A stretch of 64,000 nucleotides of DNA from JBMNKL01 sp050261495 (lineage in GTDB: Bacteria; Bacillota; Clostridia; Acetivibrionales; DTU013), in NCBI GenBank assembly GCA_050261495.1, contig JBLNDI010000018.1, positions 10,970 to 74,969 on the forward strand, read 5' to 3'. The notes under the pieces were generated by a model that ran no database searches, was not told where the DNA came from, and saw nothing but the letters and a program-made list of their open reading frames with translations. The first letter of the stretch is position 1. Every line of letters starts with the position of its first letter. Below are positions 42,251 through 51,384 of this stretch, piece by piece. Both the position numbers and the translations under genes were made by a program.

Positions 42251-43270
42251 ATGAAATGCGGGACACGTATTATCCGTACCGAATCCGTTGATCCCTGGTG
42301 GAATCTCGCGGTGGAAGAATACCTGCTGGAAAAGGTTGAGCCGGGGCAATGCATCCTCTACCTGTGGCAAAATGAAAATACCGTCGTAATAGGAAGAAAT
42401 CAAAATCCTTGGCGCGAATGCAGGGCGGAACTGCTGGAAAAAGAGGGAGGAAAGCTTGCCAGAAGGCTGTCGGGAGGCGGCGCCGTATATCACGACCTTG
42501 GAAACCTTAACTTCACTTTTATAGCCGGAGAAGGCGCATACGACCAGGACAAGCAAACGGGCGTCATCCTCGATGCCGTGCGCAGGCTTGGGATATTTGC
42601 CGAAAAAACGGGAAGAAACGATATTACAGCCGACGGGCGCAAGTTCTCGGGAAACGCGTTTTGCTTCAGAAAGAACGGAGCTTTTCACCATGGCACGCTT
42701 TTGGTTTCCACCGACATCGATAAACTTTCCAGGTACCTGCAGGTATCTTCGGAGAAAATGCGTTCAAAAGGCATAAAGTCAATACAGTCAAGGGTTGTAA
42801 ACCTGTCCGGGCTGAAACCCGGCCTTTCTGTCGCGGACATGGCGGACGCCATGGTTGCGTCATTCAGGGAGGCTTACGGGAGCGACGCAGACGTGGAGAA
42901 CTGCATCCGGGAAGTGAAGGAAGGCAGGGAAACCCTGGAGGAACTCTACTGCAAATACTCATCATGGTCGTGGCGGTATGGGGAAACGCCACGTTTTGAT
43001 GTGGACATAGAAACGAGATTTTCATGGGGCGGCGTCCAGTTGGGATTTAAACTGGAAAAAGGCGCGGTCAAGGAAGCGAAAGCATATTCGGACGCCATGG
43101 ATGCGGAATTTATTGCATTGCTTCCGTGCCTGCTTGCCGGATGTGTTTTTAACTCCGGTCAACTCTCCGAGAGGCTTAGGAAAGCGGCAAAAGAGTGTTT
43201 CATGGAAGACGGCGGCCGCGGGCCGATGATTGAAGAACTGGCAGGGTGGCTGGAAAACAAGGGTTTTTGA
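42251..43270 (+). CDS. lplA: Lipoate-protein ligase
   Basis: A 339-residue LplA that attaches lipoate through lipoyl-AMP. The motifs NPWWNLAVEEYL-like DPWWNLAVEEYLLE, RRLSGGGAVYHDLGNLN and GRKFSGNAFC (with the catalytic Lys) are intact, and a C-terminal accessory domain (about 250-339) is present. GGAGG precedes the ATG. As first gene of the gcv operon it would lipoylate Lys63 of the adjacent GcvH. No lipoate synthase is nearby, so lipoate may be scavenged. Confidence 0.95.
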   Translation: MKCGTRIIRTESVDPWWNLAVEEYLLEKVEPGQCILYLWQNENTVVIGRNQNPWRECRAELLEKEGGKLARRLSGGGAVYHDLGNLNFTFIAGEGAYDQDKQTGVILDAVRRLGIFAEKTGRNDITADGRKFSGNAFCFRKNGAFHHGTLLVSTDIDKLSRYLQVSSEKMRSKGIKSIQSRVVNLSGLKPGLSVADMADAMVASFREAYGSDADVENCIREVKEGRETLEELYCKYSSWSWRYGETPRFDVDIETRFSWGGVQLGFKLEKGAVKEAKAYSDAMDAEFIALLPCLLAGCVFNSGQLSERLRKAAKECFMEDGGRGPMIEELAGWLENKGF

Positions 43271-43294
43271 TCAGAATACAGGAGGAAGTTTAAA

Positions 43295-44404
43295 ATGGCG
43301 GACCAGGGACGCAAGACACCCCTTTATGATTCACACAAAGCGGCAGGAGGGAAAATGATCGACTTCCACGGATGGCTGCTGCCCGTGCAATACGGCGGAA
43401 TTTTGCAGGAACACGAGTGTGTCCGGACAAGGGCGGGACTCTTTGACGTATCGCACATGGGGGAGATCGAAGTATCGGGGGAAGACTCCGCCGGGTTCCT
43501 CCAGTCGGTCCTGACAAACGATATCAGTGCGAAACCGGGAAAAGCCGTATATTCACCCATGTGCTACCCCGACGGTGGAACCGTGGACGACCTGATTGTC
43601 TATAAGCAGGAGGACAACAGGTATTTGCTCGTGGTAAACGCGTCGAATACGGCAAAGGATTTGCAATGGCTTATCGATAATAAAAAAGGACGTGCGGCTA
43701 TTGCCGACCGGACGGCGGAATTTGCCCAGCTTGCCATCCAGGGGCCGGAATCCGCCGATATACTGAAACGGCTGGTCGTCCTTGATATTGACAAATTATC
43801 CTACTTCCAATACATCGATAACGTACAGGCGGGAGACGTCACCGTCATGCTGTCGCGCACGGGTTACACCGGTGAAGACGGATTTGAGCTTTATTGCAGG
43901 GCGCAGGATGCCCAAAAACTGTGGGACATGCTCATAGAGGCTGGCAAGTTGCACGGACTGGAGCCGGCAGGCCTGGGAGCGAGGGATACTCTCCGCATGG
44001 AAGCGGCGCTGCCGCTGTATGGGCAGGAGCTGTCGGAAAGCATATCGCCCGTCATGGCCGGGCTGCAAAGGTTTGTAAAACCGGACAAGGGCGAGTTTAT
44101 CGGCAGGAAGCCGCTGCTGGACCAGGTGCTGAACGGACCCGGGCGCAAAATCGTCGGACTTGAGATGATCGACAGGGCGGTGCCAAGGAGCGGATACAAA
44201 GTATTCCGCGGCGGTGTGGAAGCGGGTTATGTCACGAGCGGAGGCTTTTTCCCGACACTGAGGAAGAATATGTGCCTTGCGCTTTTGGATACTGCCGCAG
44301 CGCACGAGGAGGAAAACATTGAAGTGCAGGTCAGGGGCGGGATGTATGCCGCAAAAGAAGCAACACTGCCTTTTTACAAGAGAAAGCCGGCGCCGCGGAT
44401 ATGA
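43295..44404 (+). CDS. gcvT: Glycine cleavage system T protein (aminomethyltransferase)
   Basis: 369 residues, the tetrahydrofolate-dependent T protein that releases ammonia from aminomethyl-lipoyl-GcvH and makes methylene-THF. Motifs: TPLYDSHKAAGGKMIDFHGW, RAGLFDVSHMGEI, GYTGEDGFELY and LGARDTLRMEAALPLYGQEL. GAGGAAGT precedes the ATG. It lies 24 bp after lplA. Confidence 0.96.
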   Translation: MADQGRKTPLYDSHKAAGGKMIDFHGWLLPVQYGGILQEHECVRTRAGLFDVSHMGEIEVSGEDSAGFLQSVLTNDISAKPGKAVYSPMCYPDGGTVDDLIVYKQEDNRYLLVVNASNTAKDLQWLIDNKKGRAAIADRTAEFAQLAIQGPESADILKRLVVLDIDKLSYFQYIDNVQAGDVTVMLSRTGYTGEDGFELYCRAQDAQKLWDMLIEAGKLHGLEPAGLGARDTLRMEAALPLYGQELSESISPVMAGLQRFVKPDKGEFIGRKPLLDQVLNGPGRKIVGLEMIDRAVPRSGYKVFRGGVEAGYVTSGGFFPTLRKNMCLALLDTAAAHEEENIEVQVRGGMYAAKEATLPFYKRKPAPRI

Positions 44405-44491
44405 CATGTTTATTTTGACCGACAGTTCAAATAAGGTTGAAGAATAATAATTTGAGATTAAAACAGAACGAATAAAAAAGGAGAGGCTGTT

Positions 44492-44875
44492 ATGAAAACA
44501 TACGATGGGACGAAATACACGAAAGAGCATGAATGGGCGAGAATTACGGACGGCCTGGTATATGTCGGCATAACGAATTATGCGCAGCTTGCCCTGGGCG
44601 ACATCGTGTTTGTCGAACTGCCAGAACCGGGCAAAAAACTAAAGGCAGGCGAGCAGCTTGGCGTTGTGGAGTCCGTCAAAACAGCTGCGGACGTTTATTC
44701 ACCCGTTACGGGCATTGTCGCCAAGGTAAACGGAAAGCTGGCCGATTCCCCGGAATTGCTGAATGAGGAACCTTATGAGAATTGGATTGCGGCTGTTGAG
44801 CCGGAAGACATATCGGAAATGGACGCCTTGATGGATGAGCAGGAATATAACGAGTTTTGCCTGAAGGAGGCCTGA
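44492..44875 (+). CDS. gcvH: Glycine cleavage system H protein
   Basis: 127 residues; the lipoyl carrier shuttling the aminomethyl group. The lipoylated Lys63 lies in GVVESVKTAADVYSP, with the flanking beta-barrel (EHEWARITDGLVYVGITNYA; GDIVFVELPEPG). AAAGGAGAGG precedes the ATG. GcvPA begins right at its end. Confidence 0.97.
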   Translation: MKTYDGTKYTKEHEWARITDGLVYVGITNYAQLALGDIVFVELPEPGKKLKAGEQLGVVESVKTAADVYSPVTGIVAKVNGKLADSPELLNEEPYENWIAAVEPEDISEMDALMDEQEYNEFCLKEA

Positions 44876-44877
44876 GC

Positions 44878-46233
44878 ATGTCCAGGTACATCCCGAACAC
44901 GGAGGAAGACAGGGCCCGGATGATGGCGGTTATAGGCATTTCCGGCATTGACGCGCTGTTTGCCGACATTCCCGAGGATCTGAAGCTCAAAAAGCCCCTG
45001 GACTTGCCTGAAAGCATGCCGGAGCAGGAACTGGAGGCGCATATGAGGCGCCTTGCGGGTATGAATACGCATTCCGGCAACAGCATATGTTTTCTTGGCG
45101 CGGGAGCATATGATCATTTTGTTCCTTCAATAGTGAGGCACATAGTATCGAAAACCGAATTTTACACGTCCTATACTCCTTACCAGCCGGAAATCAGCCA
45201 GGGAATGCTCCAGGCGATTTTCGAATACCAGACTATGATCTGCCGCCTGACAGGGATGGACGTGTCAAACGCGTCGATGTATGACGGGGCCGCCGCCGTG
45301 GCGGAGGCTGCCCTGATGGCGGCGCGTGCAACGGGCAGGAGCGGTATCGCGGTATCCGCCGGATTGCACCCGGAATACAGGGAAGTATTGAAAACCTATG
45401 CGAAATTTAACGGCATTGATATAACCGAAGTGGGACTTGACGGGCTGAGGACTGATAAAAACAAGCTTATGGACAGCGTGAGCGGGAGAGCCGCGGTTAT
45501 CATGCAGAGCCCGAATTTTTTCGGGGTGATAGAGGATATCGGCCGTGCAGCTGCAATTGCCGAAAAAAACGGGGCGCTTTCAATAGCCTGTGTCGATCCC
45601 GTATCCCTTGCCATACTGGAGCCGCCGGGCAGCCTGGGAGCCGATATTGCGGTGGGCGACGGGCAGTCTCTTGGCAATCCCTTGAGCTTCGGGGGACCGT
45701 ATTTCGGATTCCTGGCAGCGAAAAAAGAATTGCTCAGGAAAATGCCCGGCAGGATTGTCGGGCAGACAACCGACCGGGACGGCAGGCGAGGCTTCGTCCT
45801 TACGCTGCAGGCCAGGGAACAGCATATAAGAAGGGAAAAGGCAGTGTCCAACATTTGTTCGAACCAGGCGCTGAACGCGCTGGCTGCCACCGCATACCTG
45901 TCCGTAATGGGCAATGAAGGGCTTAAGGAGGTTGCCAACCTGTGTCTTGCAAAATCCCATTATGCCTATGAACAGCTTCTTGCAACGGGAAAATTCGAAG
46001 AAGTCGATGATTCGCCGTTTTTCAAGGAGTTCATGGTAAGGGCGAAGAGTGAAAAGGTCAAGGAAATAAATAAACGCCTGCTGCGCCATGGAATCATGGG
46101 AGGGCTGGAGCTTGAGAGGTATTACCCGGATATGTCAGGCTGCTGGCTTATAGCCGTTACCGAGAAAAGGACGAGGCAGGAGATAGACCTGCTTGTGAAA
46201 ATAGCTGCCGGAGGTGGGGAATATGGCGGGTGA
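44878..46233 (+). CDS. gcvPA: Glycine dehydrogenase (decarboxylating) subunit 1
   Basis: 451 residues, the N-terminal half of the split P protein found in many Firmicutes. It starts SRYIPNTEEDRARMMAVIGI, with GAGAYDHFVPSIVRHIV, SFYTSYTPYQPE-like TEFYTSYTPYQPEISQGML and GNPLSFGGPYFGFLA. GGAGG precedes the ATG at 44878. It binds its partner GcvPB to decarboxylate glycine and overlaps it by 11 bp. Confidence 0.95.
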   Translation: MSRYIPNTEEDRARMMAVIGISGIDALFADIPEDLKLKKPLDLPESMPEQELEAHMRRLAGMNTHSGNSICFLGAGAYDHFVPSIVRHIVSKTEFYTSYTPYQPEISQGMLQAIFEYQTMICRLTGMDVSNASMYDGAAAVAEAALMAARATGRSGIAVSAGLHPEYREVLKTYAKFNGIDITEVGLDGLRTDKNKLMDSVSGRAAVIMQSPNFFGVIEDIGRAAAIAEKNGALSIACVDPVSLAILEPPGSLGADIAVGDGQSLGNPLSFGGPYFGFLAAKKELLRKMPGRIVGQTTDRDGRRGFVLTLQAREQHIRREKAVSNICSNQALNALAATAYLSVMGNEGLKEVANLCLAKSHYAYEQLLATGKFEEVDDSPFFKEFMVRAKSEKVKEINKRLLRHGIMGGLELERYYPDMSGCWLIAVTEKRTRQEIDLLVKIAAGGGEYGG

Positions 46234-47758
46234 CAGGATAAATGCAAAATTGATATTTGAGATAAGCAGGCCGGGCAGAAAGGCTTACAGCCTGCCCGCA
46301 TGCGATATCCCGGGAGCGGCGGCTGCAGTTTCCGAAAGCGGCGCAACGGTGAAATGCGGAGACGACGCTGGTTCTAACGGCCCGGTAAGAACGGCGTGCG
46401 GCATGATCCCCGGCGAGTTTGTCCGAAAGACGGACGCCGGGCTTCCCGAAATAAGCGAAGTCGATGTCGCCAGGCACTTTACAATGCTTTCCCGGCGCAA
46501 CCACGGGGTGGATTCCGGGTTTTACCCGCTGGGTTCCTGCACCATGAAATACAACCCCAAAATAAACGAGGATATCGCCAACCTGGACGGTTTTGCCGGG
46601 GTACACCCGTACCAGCAGGAAGAAACGGTACAAGGCTGTCTTCGGATATTATACGAAATGGACAGGATGCTTTCGGAAATCACGGGCATGGAGAGGTTTT
46701 CCCTTCAACCGGCGGCCGGAGCCCATGGCGAGCTTACGGGCCTGATGATTATCGGGGCATATCACAAAAGCCGGGGAGATAACGGGCGCACTAAAATCAT
46801 CATCCCTGATTCCGCGCATGGAACCAACCCGGCGTCCGCAGTACTCGCGGGATTTGAGACAATCGAGGTAAAATCGGATGAAAGAGGCGGCGTCGATATT
46901 GAAGCGCTGAAGCATGCCGCCGGGAACGATACGGCCGGGCTGATGCTTACGAATCCAAATACGCTCGGCTTGTTTGAAGAAAATATAAAAGAGATAGCCT
47001 CAATTATTCACAATGCGGGTGGTTTGCTGTACTATGACGGCGCAAACGCCAATGCGATCCTGGGCGTGTGCAGGCCGGGCGACATGGGTTTTGACGTGGT
47101 TCACCTGAATCTCCACAAAACATTCGGCACGCCCCATGGAGGCGGCGGGCCGGGATCGGGTCCTGTCGGCGTTAAAAAGGAGCTTGTGCCTTTTCTCCCG
47201 GTACCGACGGTGGAGAATGACAAAGGGTTTTACAGGCTCAATTACAACCACCCGGAATCGATAGGAAGGGTAAAATCATTTTACGGCAATTTCGGAGTTA
47301 TCCTGAAAGCTTATGCATACATCAGGACGATGGGACCTGACGGTCTCAGGCAGGTCGCTGAAAACGCCGTTCTTAACGCCAATTACCTGATGAACCTTGT
47401 AAAGGGCTTGTTTGATCTGCCGTATGAACGCATTTGCATGCACGAATTCGTGGTATCCGGGAAAAGGCAGGCCGCCAATGGAGTGCGGACCCTTGACATT
47501 GCGAAGAGGCTGATTGATTTCGGCTATCACCCGCCTACCGTCTATTTTCCGCTTATCGTACCCGAAGCGATGATGATTGAACCTACAGAGACCGAGAGCA
47601 AGGAAACATTGGACCGGTTTGCTGATGCGCTGGCGGCTATCGCCGCGGAAGCGGAACAGGAACCGAACACTGTAAGAAATGCGCCGTACACAACGGTCGT
47701 TTCGAGGCTGGATGAAGTTAAGGCGGCAAGGACACCGGTGCTTAAGTGGGAAGGTTGA
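46223..47758 (+). CDS. gcvPB: Glycine dehydrogenase (decarboxylating) subunit 2
   Basis: 511 residues, the PLP-bearing half of the P protein. The Schiff-base Lys is in VVHLNLHKTFGTPHGGGGPG, with FYPLGSCTMKYNPKINE, FSLQPAAGAHGELTGLMII and PDSAHGTNPASA. GGAGGTGGGG precedes the ATG at 46223; GTG 46214 is less likely. The operon supplies T, H and both P subunits; the L protein (lipoamide dehydrogenase) is not in this window. Confidence 0.97.
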   Translation: MAGDRINAKLIFEISRPGRKAYSLPACDIPGAAAAVSESGATVKCGDDAGSNGPVRTACGMIPGEFVRKTDAGLPEISEVDVARHFTMLSRRNHGVDSGFYPLGSCTMKYNPKINEDIANLDGFAGVHPYQQEETVQGCLRILYEMDRMLSEITGMERFSLQPAAGAHGELTGLMIIGAYHKSRGDNGRTKIIIPDSAHGTNPASAVLAGFETIEVKSDERGGVDIEALKHAAGNDTAGLMLTNPNTLGLFEENIKEIASIIHNAGGLLYYDGANANAILGVCRPGDMGFDVVHLNLHKTFGTPHGGGGPGSGPVGVKKELVPFLPVPTVENDKGFYRLNYNHPESIGRVKSFYGNFGVILKAYAYIRTMGPDGLRQVAENAVLNANYLMNLVKGLFDLPYERICMHEFVVSGKRQAANGVRTLDIAKRLIDFGYHPPTVYFPLIVPEAMMIEPTETESKETLDRFADALAAIAAEAEQEPNTVRNAPYTTVVSRLDEVKAARTPVLKWEG

Positions 47759-47833
47759 TAGCATGATAAGATATCACAATTGATCATTTAGCATGGTCTC
47801 CTTGCCTTTCCGGGTTTAACGCCATAGACCATC

Positions 47834-47850
47834 GGCTATAGGCAATAGCC
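47834..47850. repeat. Short hairpin repeat related to the 60.9-kb repeats
   Basis: GGCTAT (47834-47839) pairs with ATAGCC (47845-47850). GGCTATAGGCAATAG matches GGCTATGGGCAATGG at 60939-60953 in 13 of 15 positions. It lies in the 174-bp gap after gcvPB. Confidence 0.5.
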
Positions 47851-47932
47851 CATAGCCAATAGTCCTCAACCCAAATATTCATCCTTTGTTGATTAATTTC
47901 ATGGTTTTTCCTGTCCGCCGCGGCTGATTAAC

Positions 47933-49483
47933 TTACATGATGCAACTCAATGAGACGACGCTCATCGGGGGGATAGTTGCATAAACGCCGTTTGTTGCAG
48001 GTTTTGCTTTGTCAAAGCTTTGCAGCCGGATTTTGTCCGGACAATCGAAGTCATTGTAATCCTGCATATTCTTCGATGTTACAATTTTTCCGCGAACCTC
48101 CCTGACAGAACCGGGGCCGATCTCTGCCTGAAGCTCGACGCTGTTGGAGGGATCGGGGTTTGCAATAGTCAGGAATACGTTTCCGTCTTTATCTTTTGAT
48201 GCGGATACGCTGAGCCCGGGAAGTTCCTCGCCGTTGTAAATGTATTTATCCGCTTCAACATCGGCCGGCAAATGCAGCGCATCCTGGTGAGGAGAAAACA
48301 GATCAAAAACATGGTATGTCGGGGTGCAAATCATTTTCGCCCCTTCTGTGAGTATCATTGCCTGAAGCACGTTGACTGTCTGCGCGATATTGGCCATTCT
48401 TACGCGTTCGCAGCGGTTATTGTATATATTGAGGCTGATGGCGGCTGAAACGGCGTCCCTCAAGGTGTTTTGCTGGTAGAGGAATCCGGGGTTGGTGCCC
48501 GGCTCATTGTCGAACCAGGTTCCCCATTCGTCAATAATAAGGGCAACCCTTTTATCGGGGTCATATTTATCCATAATCGCGGAGTGCTTCACCAGCAACT
48601 CGTCAACGAACCAGGAAGCCTTCATGATGCCAAACCACTCTTTCTCCCCGAATTCGGTAGCGGAACCGCGGGAAGCCGAGTCGTCCCGCAGGTAAATCTC
48701 ATTTCCGTCCGCCATCTTTTTGGTTATTATCTTGTCACCGATCCTCGTGTAATAGTGCAAGCCGATACCGTCCATCAGGTGTCCTGCTTCCCTCATCATG
48801 ACCTCGGTCCAGTGATAATTGGCGCCGCGCGGCCCTGCAGCAATACGGAAAAGGCGGTAATTGCCGTAATTCCTGGCATACGTGGCGTAACGCCGGAAAA
48901 GGTCGGCATAATACTCGGCGCGCATCCTGCCGCCGCATCCCCAGTTTTCATTGCCGATGCCGAAGTATTTCAACCCCCAGGGCTTTTCACGTCCGTTTTG
49001 CCTGCGTAAATCAGCCATTGGCGATTCGCCGTCAAAGTTTATATATTCTATCCATTCGCTCATCTCCTGGACGGTACCGCTGCCCACGTTGCCGCAAATA
49101 TAGGGCTCAGTCTCCAAAATCTCGCAGAGCCGGAAAAATTCATGTGTGCCGAAACTGTTGTCTTCCAATACTCCGCCCCAGTGGGTATTGATCATCTTGG
49201 GCCGTTTTTCCAGTGGACCGATACCGTTTTTCCAGTGGTATTCATCCGCGAAGCAGCCGCCTGGCCAACGAAGGACCGGAATTTTAATCTTTCGCAAAGC
49301 TTCGGCTACATCGGTACGAATCCCGTCCTGGTTTGGAATCGGAGAATTCTTCCCCACAAAAATGCCGTCGTAGATGCAACGACCCAGGTGCTCCGCAAAA
49401 TGTCCATAAATATTTTTATTAATAATATGTTTGCCAGATTCAGTATTTACTCTAATTTTCGCTTTTTTTGTCTTATTATTCAT
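47933..49483 (-). CDS. abfA: Alpha-L-arabinofuranosidase, GH51
   Basis: A 516-residue GH51 enzyme releasing arabinose from arabinan or arabinoxylan oligomers. The acid/base Glu179 lies in FGIGNENWGCGG and the nucleophile Glu319 in ALIIDEWGTWF, in a TIM barrel followed by a beta-sandwich. HFAEHLGRCIYDGI is typical. No signal peptide, so cytoplasmic. It is last in the transporter operon; the imported sugar is therefore likely an arabino-oligosaccharide. Confidence 0.96.
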   Translation of the reverse strand: MNNKTKKAKIRVNTESGKHIINKNIYGHFAEHLGRCIYDGIFVGKNSPIPNQDGIRTDVAEALRKIKIPVLRWPGGCFADEYHWKNGIGPLEKRPKMINTHWGGVLEDNSFGTHEFFRLCEILETEPYICGNVGSGTVQEMSEWIEYINFDGESPMADLRRQNGREKPWGLKYFGIGNENWGCGGRMRAEYYADLFRRYATYARNYGNYRLFRIAAGPRGANYHWTEVMMREAGHLMDGIGLHYYTRIGDKIITKKMADGNEIYLRDDSASRGSATEFGEKEWFGIMKASWFVDELLVKHSAIMDKYDPDKRVALIIDEWGTWFDNEPGTNPGFLYQQNTLRDAVSAAISLNIYNNRCERVRMANIAQTVNVLQAMILTEGAKMICTPTYHVFDLFSPHQDALHLPADVEADKYIYNGEELPGLSVSASKDKDGNVFLTIANPDPSNSVELQAEIGPGSVREVRGKIVTSKNMQDYNDFDCPDKIRLQSFDKAKPATNGVYATIPPMSVVSLSCIM

Positions 49484-49509
49484 GCTCGACTACCCCAAAA
49501 TAAATAGTA

Positions 49510-50370
49510 TTAGCCCTTTACGCCACCACTGGCAAGGCCGGATATGAATGTTTTCTGATTAAAAAGGAATACAATAACAACCGGTACGATAGCAAGTACA
49601 GCACCCGGCAGAAGCACTGCGTAATTATTGCCGTAAGGGCTTAGTAAGGATGCCAGCCCGATTGGAATCGTAAAATTCTGATTTTGGCGCAGAACTATCA
49701 GCGGCCATACAAACATGTTCCAGCTCATCATGGCCAGCAGGATGGTCATTGCGCCAAAAGCGGGCCTCATAAGAGGCACCATGATCCTGAAATATATACC
49801 GTATTCCGTAGCCCCGTCTATACGACCCGCGTCCATTAGTTCAATGGGTAAGCTGGTACTGAACTGCCGGAAAAAGAAAATTGCGTTGCCCGCCAGCATA
49901 AATGGCAGTATGACTCCGGCTTTGGTGTTGATTATACCCCATTTTACGGTCAGGTTGTAGAGAGGCAACATGAGAATTTCAATAGGAATCATCATTACGA
50001 TAAGCACCAGGATAAATATTAAGGTTCTGCCCCGGAATCTGTATGTTCCCAGCGCATAACCCACCATAGAGGTAAAAAACAATGCGCCTACCGTAAATAA
50101 GGCTGCTATCTGGATACTGTTAATATACCATGACCAATAAGCGCCATCGCGTTCCGTTGCGGTACGGGCATAATTGAAAAAACCCATCCGTTCCCACTTC
50201 GGGATGAGAGTCAGTCCATCGGTAAAAAGACGCGTGGTATCCGTAAATGAAGCCAGTACCAGGTAATAAAAGGGGATCAGTACAATAACCGTCACTATAG
50301 TCAACGCGACATAAATCAGTATTCTTTTCAGGCGAAACAAAGCTGCCTCGCGCAGTTTGGAATCATTCAT
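49510..50370 (-). CDS. Sugar ABC transporter permease, MalG/AraQ type
   Basis: A 286-residue inner-membrane permease with six hydrophobic segments. The EAA loop is MELMDAGRIDGATEYGIYFR-like (IELMDAGRIDGATEYGIYFR) with a following IMVPLMRPAFGA. It ends in KGxxxGGVKG-type ASGGVKG. It pairs with the upstream permease to import oligosaccharides. Stop precedes abfA by 26 bp; start is 4 bp after the upstream gene. Confidence 0.93.
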   Translation of the reverse strand: MNDSKLREAALFRLKRILIYVALTIVTVIVLIPFYYLVLASFTDTTRLFTDGLTLIPKWERMGFFNYARTATERDGAYWSWYINSIQIAALFTVGALFFTSMVGYALGTYRFRGRTLIFILVLIVMMIPIEILMLPLYNLTVKWGIINTKAGVILPFMLAGNAIFFFRQFSTSLPIELMDAGRIDGATEYGIYFRIMVPLMRPAFGAMTILLAMMSWNMFVWPLIVLRQNQNFTIPIGLASLLSPYGNNYAVLLPGAVLAIVPVVIVFLFNQKTFISGLASGGVKG

Positions 50371-50373
50371 GGT

Positions 50374-51303
50374 TTAATCCTCCTTTTTAAACAACCCGAA
50401 GGATTTAAGCTGTATCACGTTAATGAACAATACGATACAGAGCAGGGTAATGCCAATGGCTGAGCCGAACCCCATGTCGTTTTTCCGGAAAGCCTCCATA
50501 TAGATGTAACGGGTTATGGTAAGTCCAAGGTCCCCCGGAGTATTCTCTTCCCAGTACACGTAACTTTCACCGAACATTCGGTATCCCTCGTACACTACCA
50601 GCGTAAGCACATAAAGGGTAGTGGGCTTCAACAAAGGCAAGGTAATGTAGAAAAATTTCTTTATTGAATCCGCACCATCAATGTTGGCAGATTCGTAGAG
50701 TTCATCCGGAATAGTTTGCAGGCCTGACAGGAAGTAAATCATATATACCCCCGTTACGCGCCACAGCGCCAGGCACACCATGATAAACATGGCAGGCCAA
50801 TATTTCATGTTCCAGCTAATGGGCTCTATTCCGACAAGGCCGATCAGCCAGTTGAACAGGGCTGTGGGCAGGGAACCAAAGATCAGTCTGAACGCCACGC
50901 CTGCGACGATTACCGAGGTAAGAGACGGTATAAAAAAAACAGACCTGTAGAAATTCCGCGCCCTTATAAGCTTATCGTTGAGGAATATTGACAATACCAT
51001 TGGTATCGGAATCATTGTGAGAACGCATGCAAGCGTATAAATACTATTAGTTTTAATAGCATTATAAAAGTGGACGTTCGACAAGCGGGTATAATTTTTC
51101 AGACCCACAAAATCCATCTTGCTCAAACTGACCACTTTGTGGAAACTCATGTAAATGGTCTGCAGGGTAGGATACAGGAAAAAAATCAAGACTGCCAGAA
51201 TAAAAGGCAGAACGAAAACGTAAGGCGCCACTTTCTGGGAGTATAAAAACCGCTTTATCAGACCTAAAAAGTTCTTGTCCCTGGCTATAGATTTGGCAGA
51301 CAC
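50374..51303 (-). CDS. Sugar ABC transporter permease, MalF/AraP type
   Basis: A 309-residue permease with six transmembrane segments and the EAA motif ELYESANIDGADSIKKFFYI followed by TLPLLKPTT. It belongs to the carbohydrate CUT1 class. It needs an ATPase of the MsmX type, which is not encoded here. The gene lies between the binding-protein gene and the second permease. Confidence 0.93.
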   Translation of the reverse strand: MSAKSIARDKNFLGLIKRFLYSQKVAPYVFVLPFILAVLIFFLYPTLQTIYMSFHKVVSLSKMDFVGLKNYTRLSNVHFYNAIKTNSIYTLACVLTMIPIPMVLSIFLNDKLIRARNFYRSVFFIPSLTSVIVAGVAFRLIFGSLPTALFNWLIGLVGIEPISWNMKYWPAMFIMVCLALWRVTGVYMIYFLSGLQTIPDELYESANIDGADSIKKFFYITLPLLKPTTLYVLTLVVYEGYRMFGESYVYWEENTPGDLGLTITRYIYMEAFRKNDMGFGSAIGITLLCIVLFINVIQLKSFGLFKKED

Positions 51304-51384
51304 GTACTCAACCCCTTTACCTTGTTTTGGTTAAGAGATGGCCTGCCCGGTTGACAGGCCATCTCACGACTCCCAATGTGATGC